Source: Chloroflexota bacterium
GTDB taxonomy: Bacteria > Chloroflexota > Dehalococcoidia > SM23-28-2 > RBG-16-64-32
Direction of reading: 5' to 3'
Assembly (NCBI GenBank): GCA_016190405.1
Contig: JACPQO010000113.1
Location: 1 to 11,515, forward strand
Length of the DNA: 11,515 bases
This document shows positions 5,139 to 11,515 of this stretch, in pieces. The translations under genes were made by a program, and so were the position numbers. The notes under the pieces are model-generated. The model ran no database searches and was not told where the DNA came from. It worked only from the letters and a program-made list of their open reading frames with translations. Every line of letters starts with the position of its first letter. The stretch's first letter is position 1.

Positions 5139-7879
5139 CGCCGCTCGTCCGCCAGAGGCAGGCTAACGCTGACCCGGGTGCCCTGGCCCGGCGTGGAGGC
5201 GACCTCAAGGGCGCCACCCAGTAGGGCGGCCCGCTCCTGCATGCCCAGGATGCCCCAGCCGGCGCGCTCGCCCGCTGCCCCGCTCAGCGCCGCCGCGTCG
5301 AACCCGACGCCGTCGTCCTCCAGCCGCATGCTTATGCGGTCATCGCTGAAGGTCAGGCTGAGAGACACGCGCGTCGCCTGGGCGTGCCGGGCGATGTTGG
5401 AGATCGCCTCCTGGCCGATCCGGAACAGGGCCGTCTCGATCTCCATAGGCAGGCGCTTGCCTTCCCCGGTCACGACCACGTCGGTGCCAACACCGAGGGG
5501 GTGGAGTCGCGTCTCCAGGTACCAGCGCAGCCCCGCCACCAGCCCCAGGTCATCCAGAACCGAGGGCCGCAGGTCATAGACGAGGCGGTGCACGCCCTCC
5601 AGCGCGTCCTCCGCCAGCGCCTTCAGCTCCGAGAGCTTCTCCCGGGCGCGTCCGCCGCGGCCCCGCTCCAGGGCCGCGGCGTCCATCCCGACGACTAGAG
5701 CATTCAGAACCTGGCTCGTCTCATCGTGGAGCTCCCTGGCGATGCGGCGGCGCTCCTCCTCCTGGGCGCCGATCACCTTCTGCAGCAGCTTGGAGCGCGC
5801 GGCCTCCTTCCGTTGCAGCTCCGTGTACAGGCTCGCGTTCTCCTCTGCCACCGTCTTCAGGTGGTCTCGCGATGTCTCCAGCTCCCGCGTCCGTTCCCGC
5901 ACGCGCGCCTCCAGCTCGTGTCCCCAGGCCTGAATGCGCTCCACCGATTCCTTCAGGCGCTGGCGCATGGTCTCGAAGGCCCCGGCCAGGCCGCCGATCT
6001 CGTCTTGGCCCAGGTCGGGAACAGGCTCCGCCAGGTTGCCGGCGGCTATCTTCTCGGCGGCTGTGGTCAGCAGCCTGACCGGGCGCAGTATGCTGCGGAC
6101 GGTCACCCAGGCAAAAACTAGGGCCAGCCCGAAGGCGGGGACGCCGAACCACAGGGCTCGATCGCGCAGCCGCTGGGCCGGGGCCAGCGCTTCCTCCTCA
6201 GGCTGGCGGATCACTACGCCCCAGGCGGTCGACTCCAGGGGCGCGAACGCCATCACCTCCGTCTGACGTTCCTCCTGTCCGGCCGATTCGTGGCAGCCGT
6301 GGCAGGTGCCGGACGTGGTCTGCTTCTGCTGGATCAAGTTCGCCAGCTGTCCCTCATGGTCGCTCTTCTCCAGGAGCTGGCCCTTCTTGGTGCTGGCCAG
6401 CACGGCCCCCTCCTGATCCACGATCTGGGCGTAGCCGCTGCCGCCCACGGCGGCCGGCCGGATGATGTCGGCCAGCGAGGGGCCGTTGAGGGCGATGTCG
6501 CCGGCCATCAGGCCGACGAGCTGCCCGCCGCGATCGCGGACCGGCGCCACCAGAGACACGACGGGCGCGGTGCCGGTGATCTGCGTGCTCAGGCCGGAGA
6601 TGGAGGGCCGGCCGCTCTCCAGGGCGGCCTGTACGTGGGGCTGGGAATCGAGCCCCATCTTCACGGCCCAGGGATGAAGGGGCTCTGTCCACAGGACGAC
6701 GCCCCTATCGTCCATAACGTATACCAGATTGAACATGCGGCTGGCGGAAGCCCAGCGGAGGGCGCGCTCCTCGGGCTCGGTGTCGGAGTCCGTGAGGTCG
6801 AACCCTTCTGTGAAGGTGGCGTCTTCCAGCGTCCTTATGCTCTCGCGCAGGACGTAGTCCACCTGGCCGGCCGTGACCTGGGCCAGCGCTCGGCGCTCGT
6901 CCAGGGAGCGATCGATGCTTTCGTCCACGGCCAGGAGGCTGGACACGCTGAAGACCGCCAGGATGGTGGTGAGGCCGACAGTCACGAGAATCATCACCCG
7001 GAGGTGCAGGCTCTGCCGGGCGAGGCCGAACCATCGCGCGGGGAGGGCCGGCGCTGGGCGCCGCCGGCGAACGGCTTGCGGCGGCGCCGCCCTCCCGAAG
7101 GGTGCGGCGCCGGCCCGAAGGGGGGCGCCGGGCTGGCCGCCTGCCGTCAGCGGCAAAGGAAGCGCCTCGGCCCCTATCAGGCGGGCGTACTCCCGCGGGT
7201 GTTCGTCCATGAGCCGGTGGCGAGAGATCTTGCCGGTGATCATGGTCAGATCGAGCGGGAACACGGCGGGGCTGAGGACCACATCGTAGAAGTGCCAGAC
7301 GACGATGACGAGGAAGGCCAGCAGCGCCTCGCCGCCGTGCATCTGTTTGGCGGCGGGGATGACCTCTCCTGGCAGCAGACGCGTCACGTAGGTGGGGAAC
7401 CAGAGGGCCGCGCCGCTGGCGATCATGATGACGGCGCCGAAGACGATGCCCCAGTACTCGAACTTCTGACGGTAGTCGTAGCGGTCGAAGCGGGGCCTTT
7501 CGCGTGTAAGGCCCAGCGAGTAGCGGAGCATGTTGAAGGCATCGCGAAAGTCCTGGAGGGTGATCACCATCGTGGGCCCGAGCCGCCGGCGCAGCATGGA
7601 AAGGGCGATGCCCCCCACGTGCATGACGGATTCGAAGACGAAAACTGTGGCGGCGATACGGTGGATGAAACGCGCGGTGTCGATGCCGCCCAGAGTGTTG
7701 ATCACCCAGACGGAGGGCGCTGCGTCATCGAACTTCTGGGGCAGACCCGTGGCCAGCAGGGTGAAGAAAGACGCCACCAGCAGCCAGTGCTCGAACCGCT
7801 GCCAGAGGCTGAAGCGCAGGTACTCCCCCCTGGGGCGAGCTCCCTGCTCCTCCCTCTCGACTGTACCCGCTAACGCCAT
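5135..7879 (-). CDS. Cytochrome b (FdnI/HydC-type) fused to a sensor histidine kinase with a CxxCH-bearing sensor domain
   Basis: The protein has 914 residues from the ATG at 7879, 14 bp after the cytochrome c stop. Residues 20-235 form a four-helix cytochrome b domain with candidate heme ligands His31 (RFEHW), His73 (FIHR), His181 (QMHGGEA) and His196 (VWHFYD), the arrangement of formate dehydrogenase/hydrogenase diheme subunits; His87 is an extra one. Residues 236-290 are an Ala/Pro/Arg linker. Then come a membrane helix (292-317), an extracytoplasmic double-Cache-like sensor (318-572) with one c-type heme motif CHGCH (526-530), a second membrane helix (575-596), HAMP (597-648), a coiled coil, HisKA_3 with phosphoacceptor His718 (ELHDE) and a HATPase domain (N box Asn828, DDGVGFD 855-861, GWGILGM). 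All kinase motifs are intact. The frame is continuous across the joint. It probably takes part in quinone/cytochrome c electron transfer and signals its redox state to the overlapping response regulator. The fusion is direct observation; the sensing role is inference. Confidence 0.85.
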   Translation of the reverse strand: MALAGTVEREEQGARPRGEYLRFSLWQRFEHWLLVASFFTLLATGLPQKFDDAAPSVWVINTLGGIDTARFIHRIAATVFVFESVMHVGGIALSMLRRRLGPTMVITLQDFRDAFNMLRYSLGLTRERPRFDRYDYRQKFEYWGIVFGAVIMIASGAALWFPTYVTRLLPGEVIPAAKQMHGGEALLAFLVIVVWHFYDVVLSPAVFPLDLTMITGKISRHRLMDEHPREYARLIGAEALPLPLTAGGQPGAPLRAGAAPFGRAAPPQAVRRRRPAPALPARWFGLARQSLHLRVMILVTVGLTTILAVFSVSSLLAVDESIDRSLDERRALAQVTAGQVDYVLRESIRTLEDATFTEGFDLTDSDTEPEERALRWASASRMFNLVYVMDDRGVVLWTEPLHPWAVKMGLDSQPHVQAALESGRPSISGLSTQITGTAPVVSLVAPVRDRGGQLVGLMAGDIALNGPSLADIIRPAAVGGSGYAQIVDQEGAVLASTKKGQLLEKSDHEGQLANLIQQKQTTSGTCHGCHESAGQEERQTEVMAFAPLESTAWGVVIRQPEEEALAPAQRLRDRALWFGVPAFGLALVFAWVTVRSILRPVRLLTTAAEKIAAGNLAEPVPDLGQDEIGGLAGAFETMRQRLKESVERIQAWGHELEARVRERTRELETSRDHLKTVAEENASLYTELQRKEAARSKLLQKVIGAQEEERRRIARELHDETSQVLNALVVGMDAAALERGRGGRAREKLSELKALAEDALEGVHRLVYDLRPSVLDDLGLVAGLRWYLETRLHPLGVGTDVVVTGEGKRLPMEIETALFRIGQEAISNIARHAQATRVSLSLTFSDDRISMRLEDDGVGFDAAALSGAAGERAGWGILGMQERAALLGGALEVASTPGQGTRVSVSLPLADERR
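6290..6304 (-). other. c-type heme attachment motif (CHGCH) inside the kinase sensor domain
   Basis: These five codons encode Cys526-His-Gly-Cys529-His530, at the end of the second, membrane-proximal Cache-like half, 45 residues before the second kinase membrane helix. A single covalent heme on a periplasmic PAS/Cache-type sensor is known in some chemoreceptors of Geobacter and Desulfovibrio. Confidence 0.75.
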
Positions 7880-7893
7880 GTCCGCGCGCCGCC

Positions 7894-9051
7894 TTACCGG
7901 TTTCGGGCCAGCCGCCACATGTCGAGAATGATATGGAGGGCCAGGCCGCCCACCATCAAGGGAATGAGTATCTGGTAGTAGCGCTTGACGAGGTAGACCA
8001 GCGAGGCCTTGTTCAGGCTGGGCTCGTAGTGAGACAGCCACGCCGACGGAAAGTTGGCAGTGGCGTCCGCATGGCACTTGCGGCAGGTGGACAGCAGGTT
8101 CTCCTTGATCACGGTTGATTGCGGATCGTCCACCGGCTTCATGTCGTGGACGCCGTGGCAATCGGTGCAGACGGCTACGTCCGGCCAGACCTGCGACGAT
8201 TGCTCCTGGTAGAAGCCGACGGTCTTGCCGTGGAAGTCGTCCAGGTAGGTCTTGATGACGTTGGAGGAGATGTTGTACTGGTCCATCATCTCCTTGTTGG
8301 CGTGGCACTTGGCGCACAGGTCGACCGAGGCTTGACGGAAGGCGGAGCCGCTGGCCTCGCCTATGTTGTGCACGCCATGACAGGTCACGCAGTCCGGCAC
8401 GTCCAGGTTCTCCTCGATAAGGGCGGAGCCGTGGACGCTGCCGACGTAGTCGTCATAGATCTCCTCGTGACAGCTGGAGCAGGTCTTCACGGTCTGCGTC
8501 CGCGACTCGCCGAAGGGCTTCATGGTGTGCGGGTCGTGACAGTCGGTGCAGATGGGCGCATCGGCCTTTCCCTCGGACAGCGCCTGGAAGTGGATGCTGT
8601 CCATGGTGCGGCTGTAGTTCTCGAAATGGCAGCGCTTGCACAGCTCGTAGGCGCCCCGCGAATAGTCGCGCTGGCTGCTGACCTCGGCCAGGGGGTGTGG
8701 GTATCTGCGGTTCGCCTGGTGGCAATCGACGCAGTCCAGCCAGTCGCCGTGCGCCGATCTCCCGTAGGCCTGGGGGTCAACGTACAGGGGCAGCTCCTCG
8801 CCACTGGGGAACGACATGCTGCTGGTGGGATCGTTGTGGCACTGAAGGCAGGATTCGTTGGAGTCCTGCCGGACATCGGGGCGCACCGGGACGGATTCCA
8901 GGGATGGCCGCGGCCCTTGGGCCCCGGCGACGGCCGCCATGACGCCGAGAAAGGTGAGGCCCGTGGCTATGGAAACGGTGGCCGGCCATAGGAGACGCCG
9001 ATACAGCCGGCCCGGTTCAATCCTCAGCCGCGGTGCATGCGACCTGTCCAC
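7894..9051 (-). CDS. Nonaheme c-type cytochrome with C-terminal membrane anchor
   Basis: The protein has 385 residues with nine CxxCH motifs, at Cys68, 107, 138, 168, 191, 221, 246, 295 and 323. Many extra His residues (several as CxxCH-x-x-H) can serve as distal ligands. An N-terminal hydrophobic segment (about 20-44) after a basic stretch is a signal peptide or anchor, and a second helix (about 354-377) closes the protein, so the heme domain is extracytoplasmic. Spacing and motif style fit the c7/c3 and NapC-like multiheme families. The stop is 14 bp before the cytochrome b-kinase gene. Nine c hemes plus a diheme FdnI/HydC-type b domain matches my recollection of Geobacter CbcL, a menaquinol-oxidising cytochrome, but here split into two genes. 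The likely role is to receive electrons from the b hemes and pass them outward. The start is GTG at 9051; an in-frame TAG lies 15 bases upstream and no strong ribosome site is visible, so it may be a few codons off. Confidence 0.9.
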   Translation of the reverse strand: MDRSHAPRLRIEPGRLYRRLLWPATVSIATGLTFLGVMAAVAGAQGPRPSLESVPVRPDVRQDSNESCLQCHNDPTSSMSFPSGEELPLYVDPQAYGRSAHGDWLDCVDCHQANRRYPHPLAEVSSQRDYSRGAYELCKRCHFENYSRTMDSIHFQALSEGKADAPICTDCHDPHTMKPFGESRTQTVKTCSSCHEEIYDDYVGSVHGSALIEENLDVPDCVTCHGVHNIGEASGSAFRQASVDLCAKCHANKEMMDQYNISSNVIKTYLDDFHGKTVGFYQEQSSQVWPDVAVCTDCHGVHDMKPVDDPQSTVIKENLLSTCRKCHADATANFPSAWLSHYEPSLNKASLVYLVKRYYQILIPLMVGGLALHIILDMWRLARNR

Positions 9052-9145
9052 TCCAAATCCATGCTAGACGGCCGGCGCCGCCCGCCGCATGGCATCCCGG
9101 TCTAAACGCCCCTAGGCGATTGTTCCAGGGCGGCGCCTGCGGGCT

Positions 9146-9161
9146 ATAGACGGACGTCTAT
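9146..9161. promoter_or_regulatory. 16-bp palindrome upstream of the cytochrome operon (candidate operator)
   Basis: ATAGACGGACGTCTAT has 6-bp perfect arms and a 4-base centre, about 95 bases before the cytochrome c start codon. NarL-type regulators bind inverted heptamers, so the operon's own regulator is one candidate. No clear -35/-10 pair was found next to it, and a chance palindrome is possible. Confidence 0.3.
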
Positions 9162-9239
9162 CCGTGTCGGGAATCGCGGGTCAGGCTGTGACCGGAGCGT
9201 CCCGTTGTCCTGGAGTGCCGCCCTTACTGGGATGGCTTC

Positions 9240-10436
9240 TCAGGCGGCGAAGCCCTTGCGGTACATCGTCACGACCACGGCGCCTCCCAGGCCGATGTTG
9301 TGCTGGAGAGCGATCTTGGCCCCAGGGACCTGGCGCGCGCTGGCCTCCCCGCGGAGTTGCCAGCACAGCTCGGAGCACTGGGCCAGGCCGGTGGCGCCCA
9401 GCGGGTGGCCCTTGGAGATAAGCCCGCCCGAAGGGTTGACGACCCAGCGGCCGCCGTAGGTCACGGCCCCTTCGTCAATGAGCTTCCCGCCCTCACCCTC
9501 GGGGCAGAGGCCCAACGCCTCGTAGGTGATCAGTTCGTTCGTCGAGAAGCAGTCGTGCAGCTCGATGAGGTCCACGTCCTGGGGGCCCAGGCCGGTCTCC
9601 TCGTACACGCTCTGCGCGGCCAGGCGGGTCATCTCGCTGCCGATGAGCGTGATGGAGCTCTTCCGCTCGAAGGTGTCGGCCGTGTCGGTGACCATCGCCT
9701 GCGCCAGGATCTCCACCGCTTTCCCCTCCAGGGAGTGCCGGCGGACGAAATCCTCGCTGGCCAGCACCGCCGCCGCCGAGCCGTCGGAAGTGGGACAGCA
9801 CTGGAGCTTCGTCAGCGGCGCGTGGACCATTGGCGCGGCCAGGATCTCCTCCAGGCTGTACTCGTCCTGGAACTGCGAGTAGGGGTTGTTGACGGAATGG
9901 CGATGGTTCTTGAGGCCAATCTTGGCGAACTGCTCCGGCTTCGTGCCGTACCGCTCCATGTGCTCGCGGCCGGCGTTGCCGAAGATCTGGGGCGCGACGG
10001 GCGAGGCCTCGAAACCCCGGAGCTTGACCATCATGTCCACGTGCCGGTCCATGGGGTTGATACGGTCCGTGAACTTGACGCCCAGCGACCCCTTCTCCAT
10101 TTTCTCGAAGCCGAGGGCCAGAACGCACTCGGCGATCCCCCCCGCTATGAGCTGCTTGCCCAGGAAAAGGGCAGTCGACCCCGTCGAGCAGTTGTTGTTG
10201 ACGTTGTAGACGGGGATGCCCGTGAGGCCCAGCTGGTAGACGGCGCGCTGGCCGCAGGTCGAATCTCCGTATACGTAGCCGACTGCGGCCTGCTGGACTT
10301 CCTCATAGGGGATGCCCGCGTCCGCCAGGGCCTTGGTGCCGGCCTCCTTCGCCATGTCGGGGTAGTCCCAGGCGCGACTGCCGGGCTTCTCGAACTTGGT
10401 CATTCCCACACCGACGACGTATACCTTGCGTGCCAT
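9240..10436 (-). CDS. SCP-x/SCP2-type thiolase (acetyl-CoA acetyltransferase-like)
   Basis: The protein has 398 residues, a normal length for the lipid-transfer-type thiolases. The start ([11 protein letters not shown]) is set by a near-perfect AAAGGAGG six bases upstream. Visible motifs are nucleophile Cys83 (NNNCSTGST), the HDCFS motif with His294 and Cys296, and GHPLGATG with His344 (343-350). The usual C-terminal CxG of biosynthetic thiolases is replaced by QHNIGLGGA (His379), as is normal in the SCP-x branch. Such enzymes cleave 3-oxoacyl-CoA to acetyl-CoA (or propionyl-CoA) and a shortened acyl-CoA; branched or sterol-like substrates are known for some relatives, but the substrate here cannot be read from sequence. 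No DUF35/OB-fold partner, often found beside such thiolases, is in the window. It lies upstream of the cytochrome operon on the same strand but 188 bp away, so it is probably a separate unit. Confidence 0.9.
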   Translation of the reverse strand: MARKVYVVGVGMTKFEKPGSRAWDYPDMAKEAGTKALADAGIPYEEVQQAAVGYVYGDSTCGQRAVYQLGLTGIPVYNVNNNCSTGSTALFLGKQLIAGGIAECVLALGFEKMEKGSLGVKFTDRINPMDRHVDMMVKLRGFEASPVAPQIFGNAGREHMERYGTKPEQFAKIGLKNHRHSVNNPYSQFQDEYSLEEILAAPMVHAPLTKLQCCPTSDGSAAAVLASEDFVRRHSLEGKAVEILAQAMVTDTADTFERKSSITLIGSEMTRLAAQSVYEETGLGPQDVDLIELHDCFSTNELITYEALGLCPEGEGGKLIDEGAVTYGGRWVVNPSGGLISKGHPLGATGLAQCSELCWQLRGEASARQVPGAKIALQHNIGLGGAVVVTMYRKGFAA

Positions 10437-10442
10437 CTCTCT

Positions 10443-10450
10443 CCTCCTTT
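10443..10450 (-). promoter_or_regulatory. Strong ribosome binding site of the thiolase
   Basis: AAAGGAGG on the - strand ends 6 bases before the ATG at 10436. It rules out longer in-frame starts up to 10637, which would run into the divergent gene. Confidence 0.85.
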
Positions 10451-10475
10451 GGGCCCGCCGCGCGCGATGCCATGG

Positions 10476-10492
10476 GCAGTAGAACATACTGC
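10476..10492. promoter_or_regulatory. 17-bp palindrome in the divergent intergenic region (candidate operator)
   Basis: GCAGTAGAACATACTGC has 6-bp perfect arms around a 5-base centre, about 40 bases upstream of the thiolase ATG and 43 bases upstream of the divergent gene. The place and size suit a dimeric repressor serving one or both promoters. The protein is unknown; no convincing -35/-10 pair was seen. Confidence 0.35.
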
Positions 10493-10495
10493 TTG

Positions 10496-10524
10496 CCCTG
10501 GCGCAACGCCGGGACTCGCCAGGG
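10496..10524 (+). promoter_or_regulatory. Hairpin overlapping the putative ribosome site of the zinc-ribbon gene
   Basis: CCCTGGCG (10496-10503) pairs perfectly with CGCCAGGG (10517-10524) around a 13-base loop. The 3' arm covers most of AGGGGAG (10521-10527), the best ribosome site for the GTG start at 10535. If transcribed, the stem would hide that site. GC-rich DNA makes such stems common, so this is weak. Confidence 0.25.
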
Positions 10525-10534
10525 GAGCGCGGCA

Positions 10535-11476
10535 GTGGTAAATTGGGCGCTTGGCATGAGACGTAACCAGAAGCTCGCCGCGCTGCTGCTGGGCGTATCG
10601 CTGCTGGCCCTGCTCGCCGTGGCCCTAGCACGACCACCGGCCGGCCGCGCGCAGGAGAACCCGCGGCTGGCGGGGCTGCAGATCGAGGTCTGGCCGGAGT
10701 TCGACAGGCCGGCAGCGCTGGTGATCCTGCGTGGCGAACTGGCGGCCGACGTCACGCTGCCGGCGGCCGTATCGCTGCGGATACCGGCGGCCAGCGGCGG
10801 GCCCCTGGCCGTCGCCACGGCGGATACGCCCGACGGCGAGCTGTTTAACCTCACGTACCAGCGCGCCGACGCGCCCGACTTCGTCACGCTCAAGTTCAGC
10901 CTGGAGCGGCGCGTGTTCCACGTGGAGCTCTACGATCCCCTTCGCACAGAGGAGCCGCAGCGCTCCTATACGTACACATGGCCGGGGGACTTCGCGGTGG
11001 CCGAACTGACGGCGCGCGTGCAGGAGCCCGCCGGCGCGACGGGGTTCAGCGTGGAACCGGACCTGGGCCCGGGCGCCAGGAGCGCCGCCGACGGCCTGGT
11101 CTACCGCCGGGCCAGCCTGGGCGCGCTGGAAGCGGGCCAGACCTTGGCCATCACCCTGGGCTACCTGAAGACCGACCCGCGCAACTCCGTCGAGATCCTG
11201 GGCCTGGCCGAACCGGACGAGACCGTGGCGCCTGGCAGCGGCGACGACGTCTCGGTCTGGCTGCTGCCGCTGGCCGCTTCCGCCGGCGCCGTGGCTGGCG
11301 CGGCGCTCGTCGCCGTCTGGTACCGGCGGGGGAAGCTGCTCCCCGCGCGGGCAGGCGGGCGTGGAGCCGGTGGCAGGCCGGCGGACGGGCAGCGTTTCTG
11401 CGCGAAGTGCGGCGCCGCCATCGACCCCGGCGACCACTTCTGCCGGAGTTGCGGCGCCGAGGTCAGGCGGCGCTAG
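10535..11476 (+). CDS. Membrane protein with extracytoplasmic beta-rich domain and C-terminal zinc ribbon, function unknown
   Basis: The protein has 313 residues from the GTG at 10535, chosen because AGGGGAG lies 7 bases upstream. The ATG at 10556 (306 residues) is a real alternative; a TAAATT box at 10539-10544 would suit leaderless transcription from it. A hydrophobic signal peptide or anchor ends near PAGRA. An extracytoplasmic region of about 200 residues follows, rich in alternating hydrophobic strands ([20 protein letters not shown] near its start) and without Cys. Next are a membrane helix (about 241-262), a basic Gly-rich linker, and a cytoplasmic zinc ribbon with Cys289, 292, 303 and 306 (FCAKCG...FCRSCG). 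I do not recognise the outer domain. A zinc ribbon on the inner face of a single-span protein usually means a protein- or nucleic-acid-contacting tail. It is divergently arranged with the thiolase. Confidence 0.75.
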   Translation: MVNWALGMRRNQKLAALLLGVSLLALLAVALARPPAGRAQENPRLAGLQIEVWPEFDRPAALVILRGELAADVTLPAAVSLRIPAASGGPLAVATADTPDGELFNLTYQRADAPDFVTLKFSLERRVFHVELYDPLRTEEPQRSYTYTWPGDFAVAELTARVQEPAGATGFSVEPDLGPGARSAADGLVYRRASLGALEAGQTLAITLGYLKTDPRNSVEILGLAEPDETVAPGSGDDVSVWLLPLAASAGAVAGAALVAVWYRRGKLLPARAGGRGAGGRPADGQRFCAKCGAAIDPGDHFCRSCGAEVRRR

Positions 11477-11491
11477 GGGCGCGGCGCCGGT

Positions 11492-11515
11492 AGGGGCGCA
11501 TCATGACGCGCCCCT
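11492..11515 (+). terminator. Hairpin downstream of the zinc-ribbon gene, cut by the window end
   Basis: AGGGGCGC (11492-11499) and GCGCCCCT (11508-11515) form an 8-bp perfect stem with an 8-base loop, 15 bases after the stop codon. The stem may extend past the window, so a following T-run cannot be judged. TAGGGGCGC also occurs directly at the stop codon (11474-11482), forming a short direct repeat. Confidence 0.4.

Noticed and set aside
6290..7873. A long + strand open frame (527 codons) opposite the kinase gene
   Set aside because: It is antisense to clear cytochrome b and Cache domains; its Gly/Ala/His/Asp-rich product is what GC-rich third positions give on the opposite strand.
7880..8317. 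A 146-residue N-terminal extension of the cytochrome b-kinase frame
   Set aside because: It overlaps the nonaheme cytochrome gene in another frame and reads as low-complexity Arg/Pro/Gln sequence. The ATG at 7879, 14 bp after the cytochrome stop, starts a recognisable domain.
8119..8991. A + strand open frame (290 codons) opposite the nonaheme cytochrome
   Set aside because: It mirrors nine CxxCH motifs on the other strand; it has no recognisable domain or ribosome site.
9051..9240. Thiolase and cytochrome operon as one transcription unit
   Set aside because: The 188-bp gap, much longer than other gaps of this operon, and the unrelated function argue for separate units, although read-through cannot be excluded.
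9300..10541. A + strand open frame (413 codons) opposite the thiolase
   Set aside because: The - strand carries all thiolase motifs and a strong ribosome site; this is a GC-bias shadow.
1..11515. CRISPR arrays, tRNA/rRNA genes, insertion sequences or phage genes
   Set aside because: No spaced direct repeats, cloverleaf-like sequence, transposase or terminal inverted repeats were seen; the only large repeat is the EB_dh duplication.

Overview
The window is GC-rich and densely coding. Low-complexity Thr-Ala-Pro (TPTATP-like) linkers before C-terminal membrane anchors, an SCP-x type thiolase and secreted heme proteins suggest an uncultured Chloroflexota bacterium, perhaps Dehalococcoidia-like. 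This assignment is inference from style and gene content; there is no rRNA or other phylogenetic marker beyond HemA.

Layout. On the + strand (1-3932) lie two tandem paralogues with ethylbenzene-dehydrogenase-type heme-binding (EB_dh) domains, the first cut by the window edge. They are followed by a 16-bp perfect hairpin, a membrane-anchored HmuY-like protein, and hemA (glutamyl-tRNA reductase, first step of C5 heme synthesis). hemA ends tail-to-tail against a small - strand membrane protein, and the two stop codons share a CTAG palindrome. On the - strand (9051 down to 4476) lies a tight three-gene operon: a membrane-anchored nonaheme cytochrome c, then a 914-aa protein that joins a four-helix diheme cytochrome b (FdnI/HydC type) to a complete sensor histidine kinase with its own CxxCH heme motif in the extracytoplasmic sensor domain, then a NarL-type response regulator overlapping the kinase by 4 bp (ATGA). 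Upstream on the same strand is an SCP-x/SCP2-type thiolase. Divergent from it, at the right edge, is a membrane protein with a C-terminal zinc ribbon.

Reading together. Most of the window is about heme: making it (hemA), holding it (EB_dh, possibly HmuY-like) and using it for electron transfer (nonaheme c plus diheme b). The cytochrome pair looks like a two-gene version of the CbcL-type quinol-oxidising c/b cytochrome described in Geobacter. Here its cytochrome b half is covalently fused to the histidine kinase, so electron flow or quinone redox state may be read directly by the kinase and passed to the response regulator. This is the most notable feature of the window and is a hypothesis from domain architecture.

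No gene-free stretch exceeds 300 bases. The longest are 4256-4475 (220 bp, no convincing structure seen), 9052-9239 (188 bp, a 16-bp palindrome), 1890-1998 (hairpin and ribosome binding site) and 10437-10534 (divergent promoter region with a palindrome and a hairpin). No tRNA, rRNA, CRISPR array or insertion sequence was recognised.
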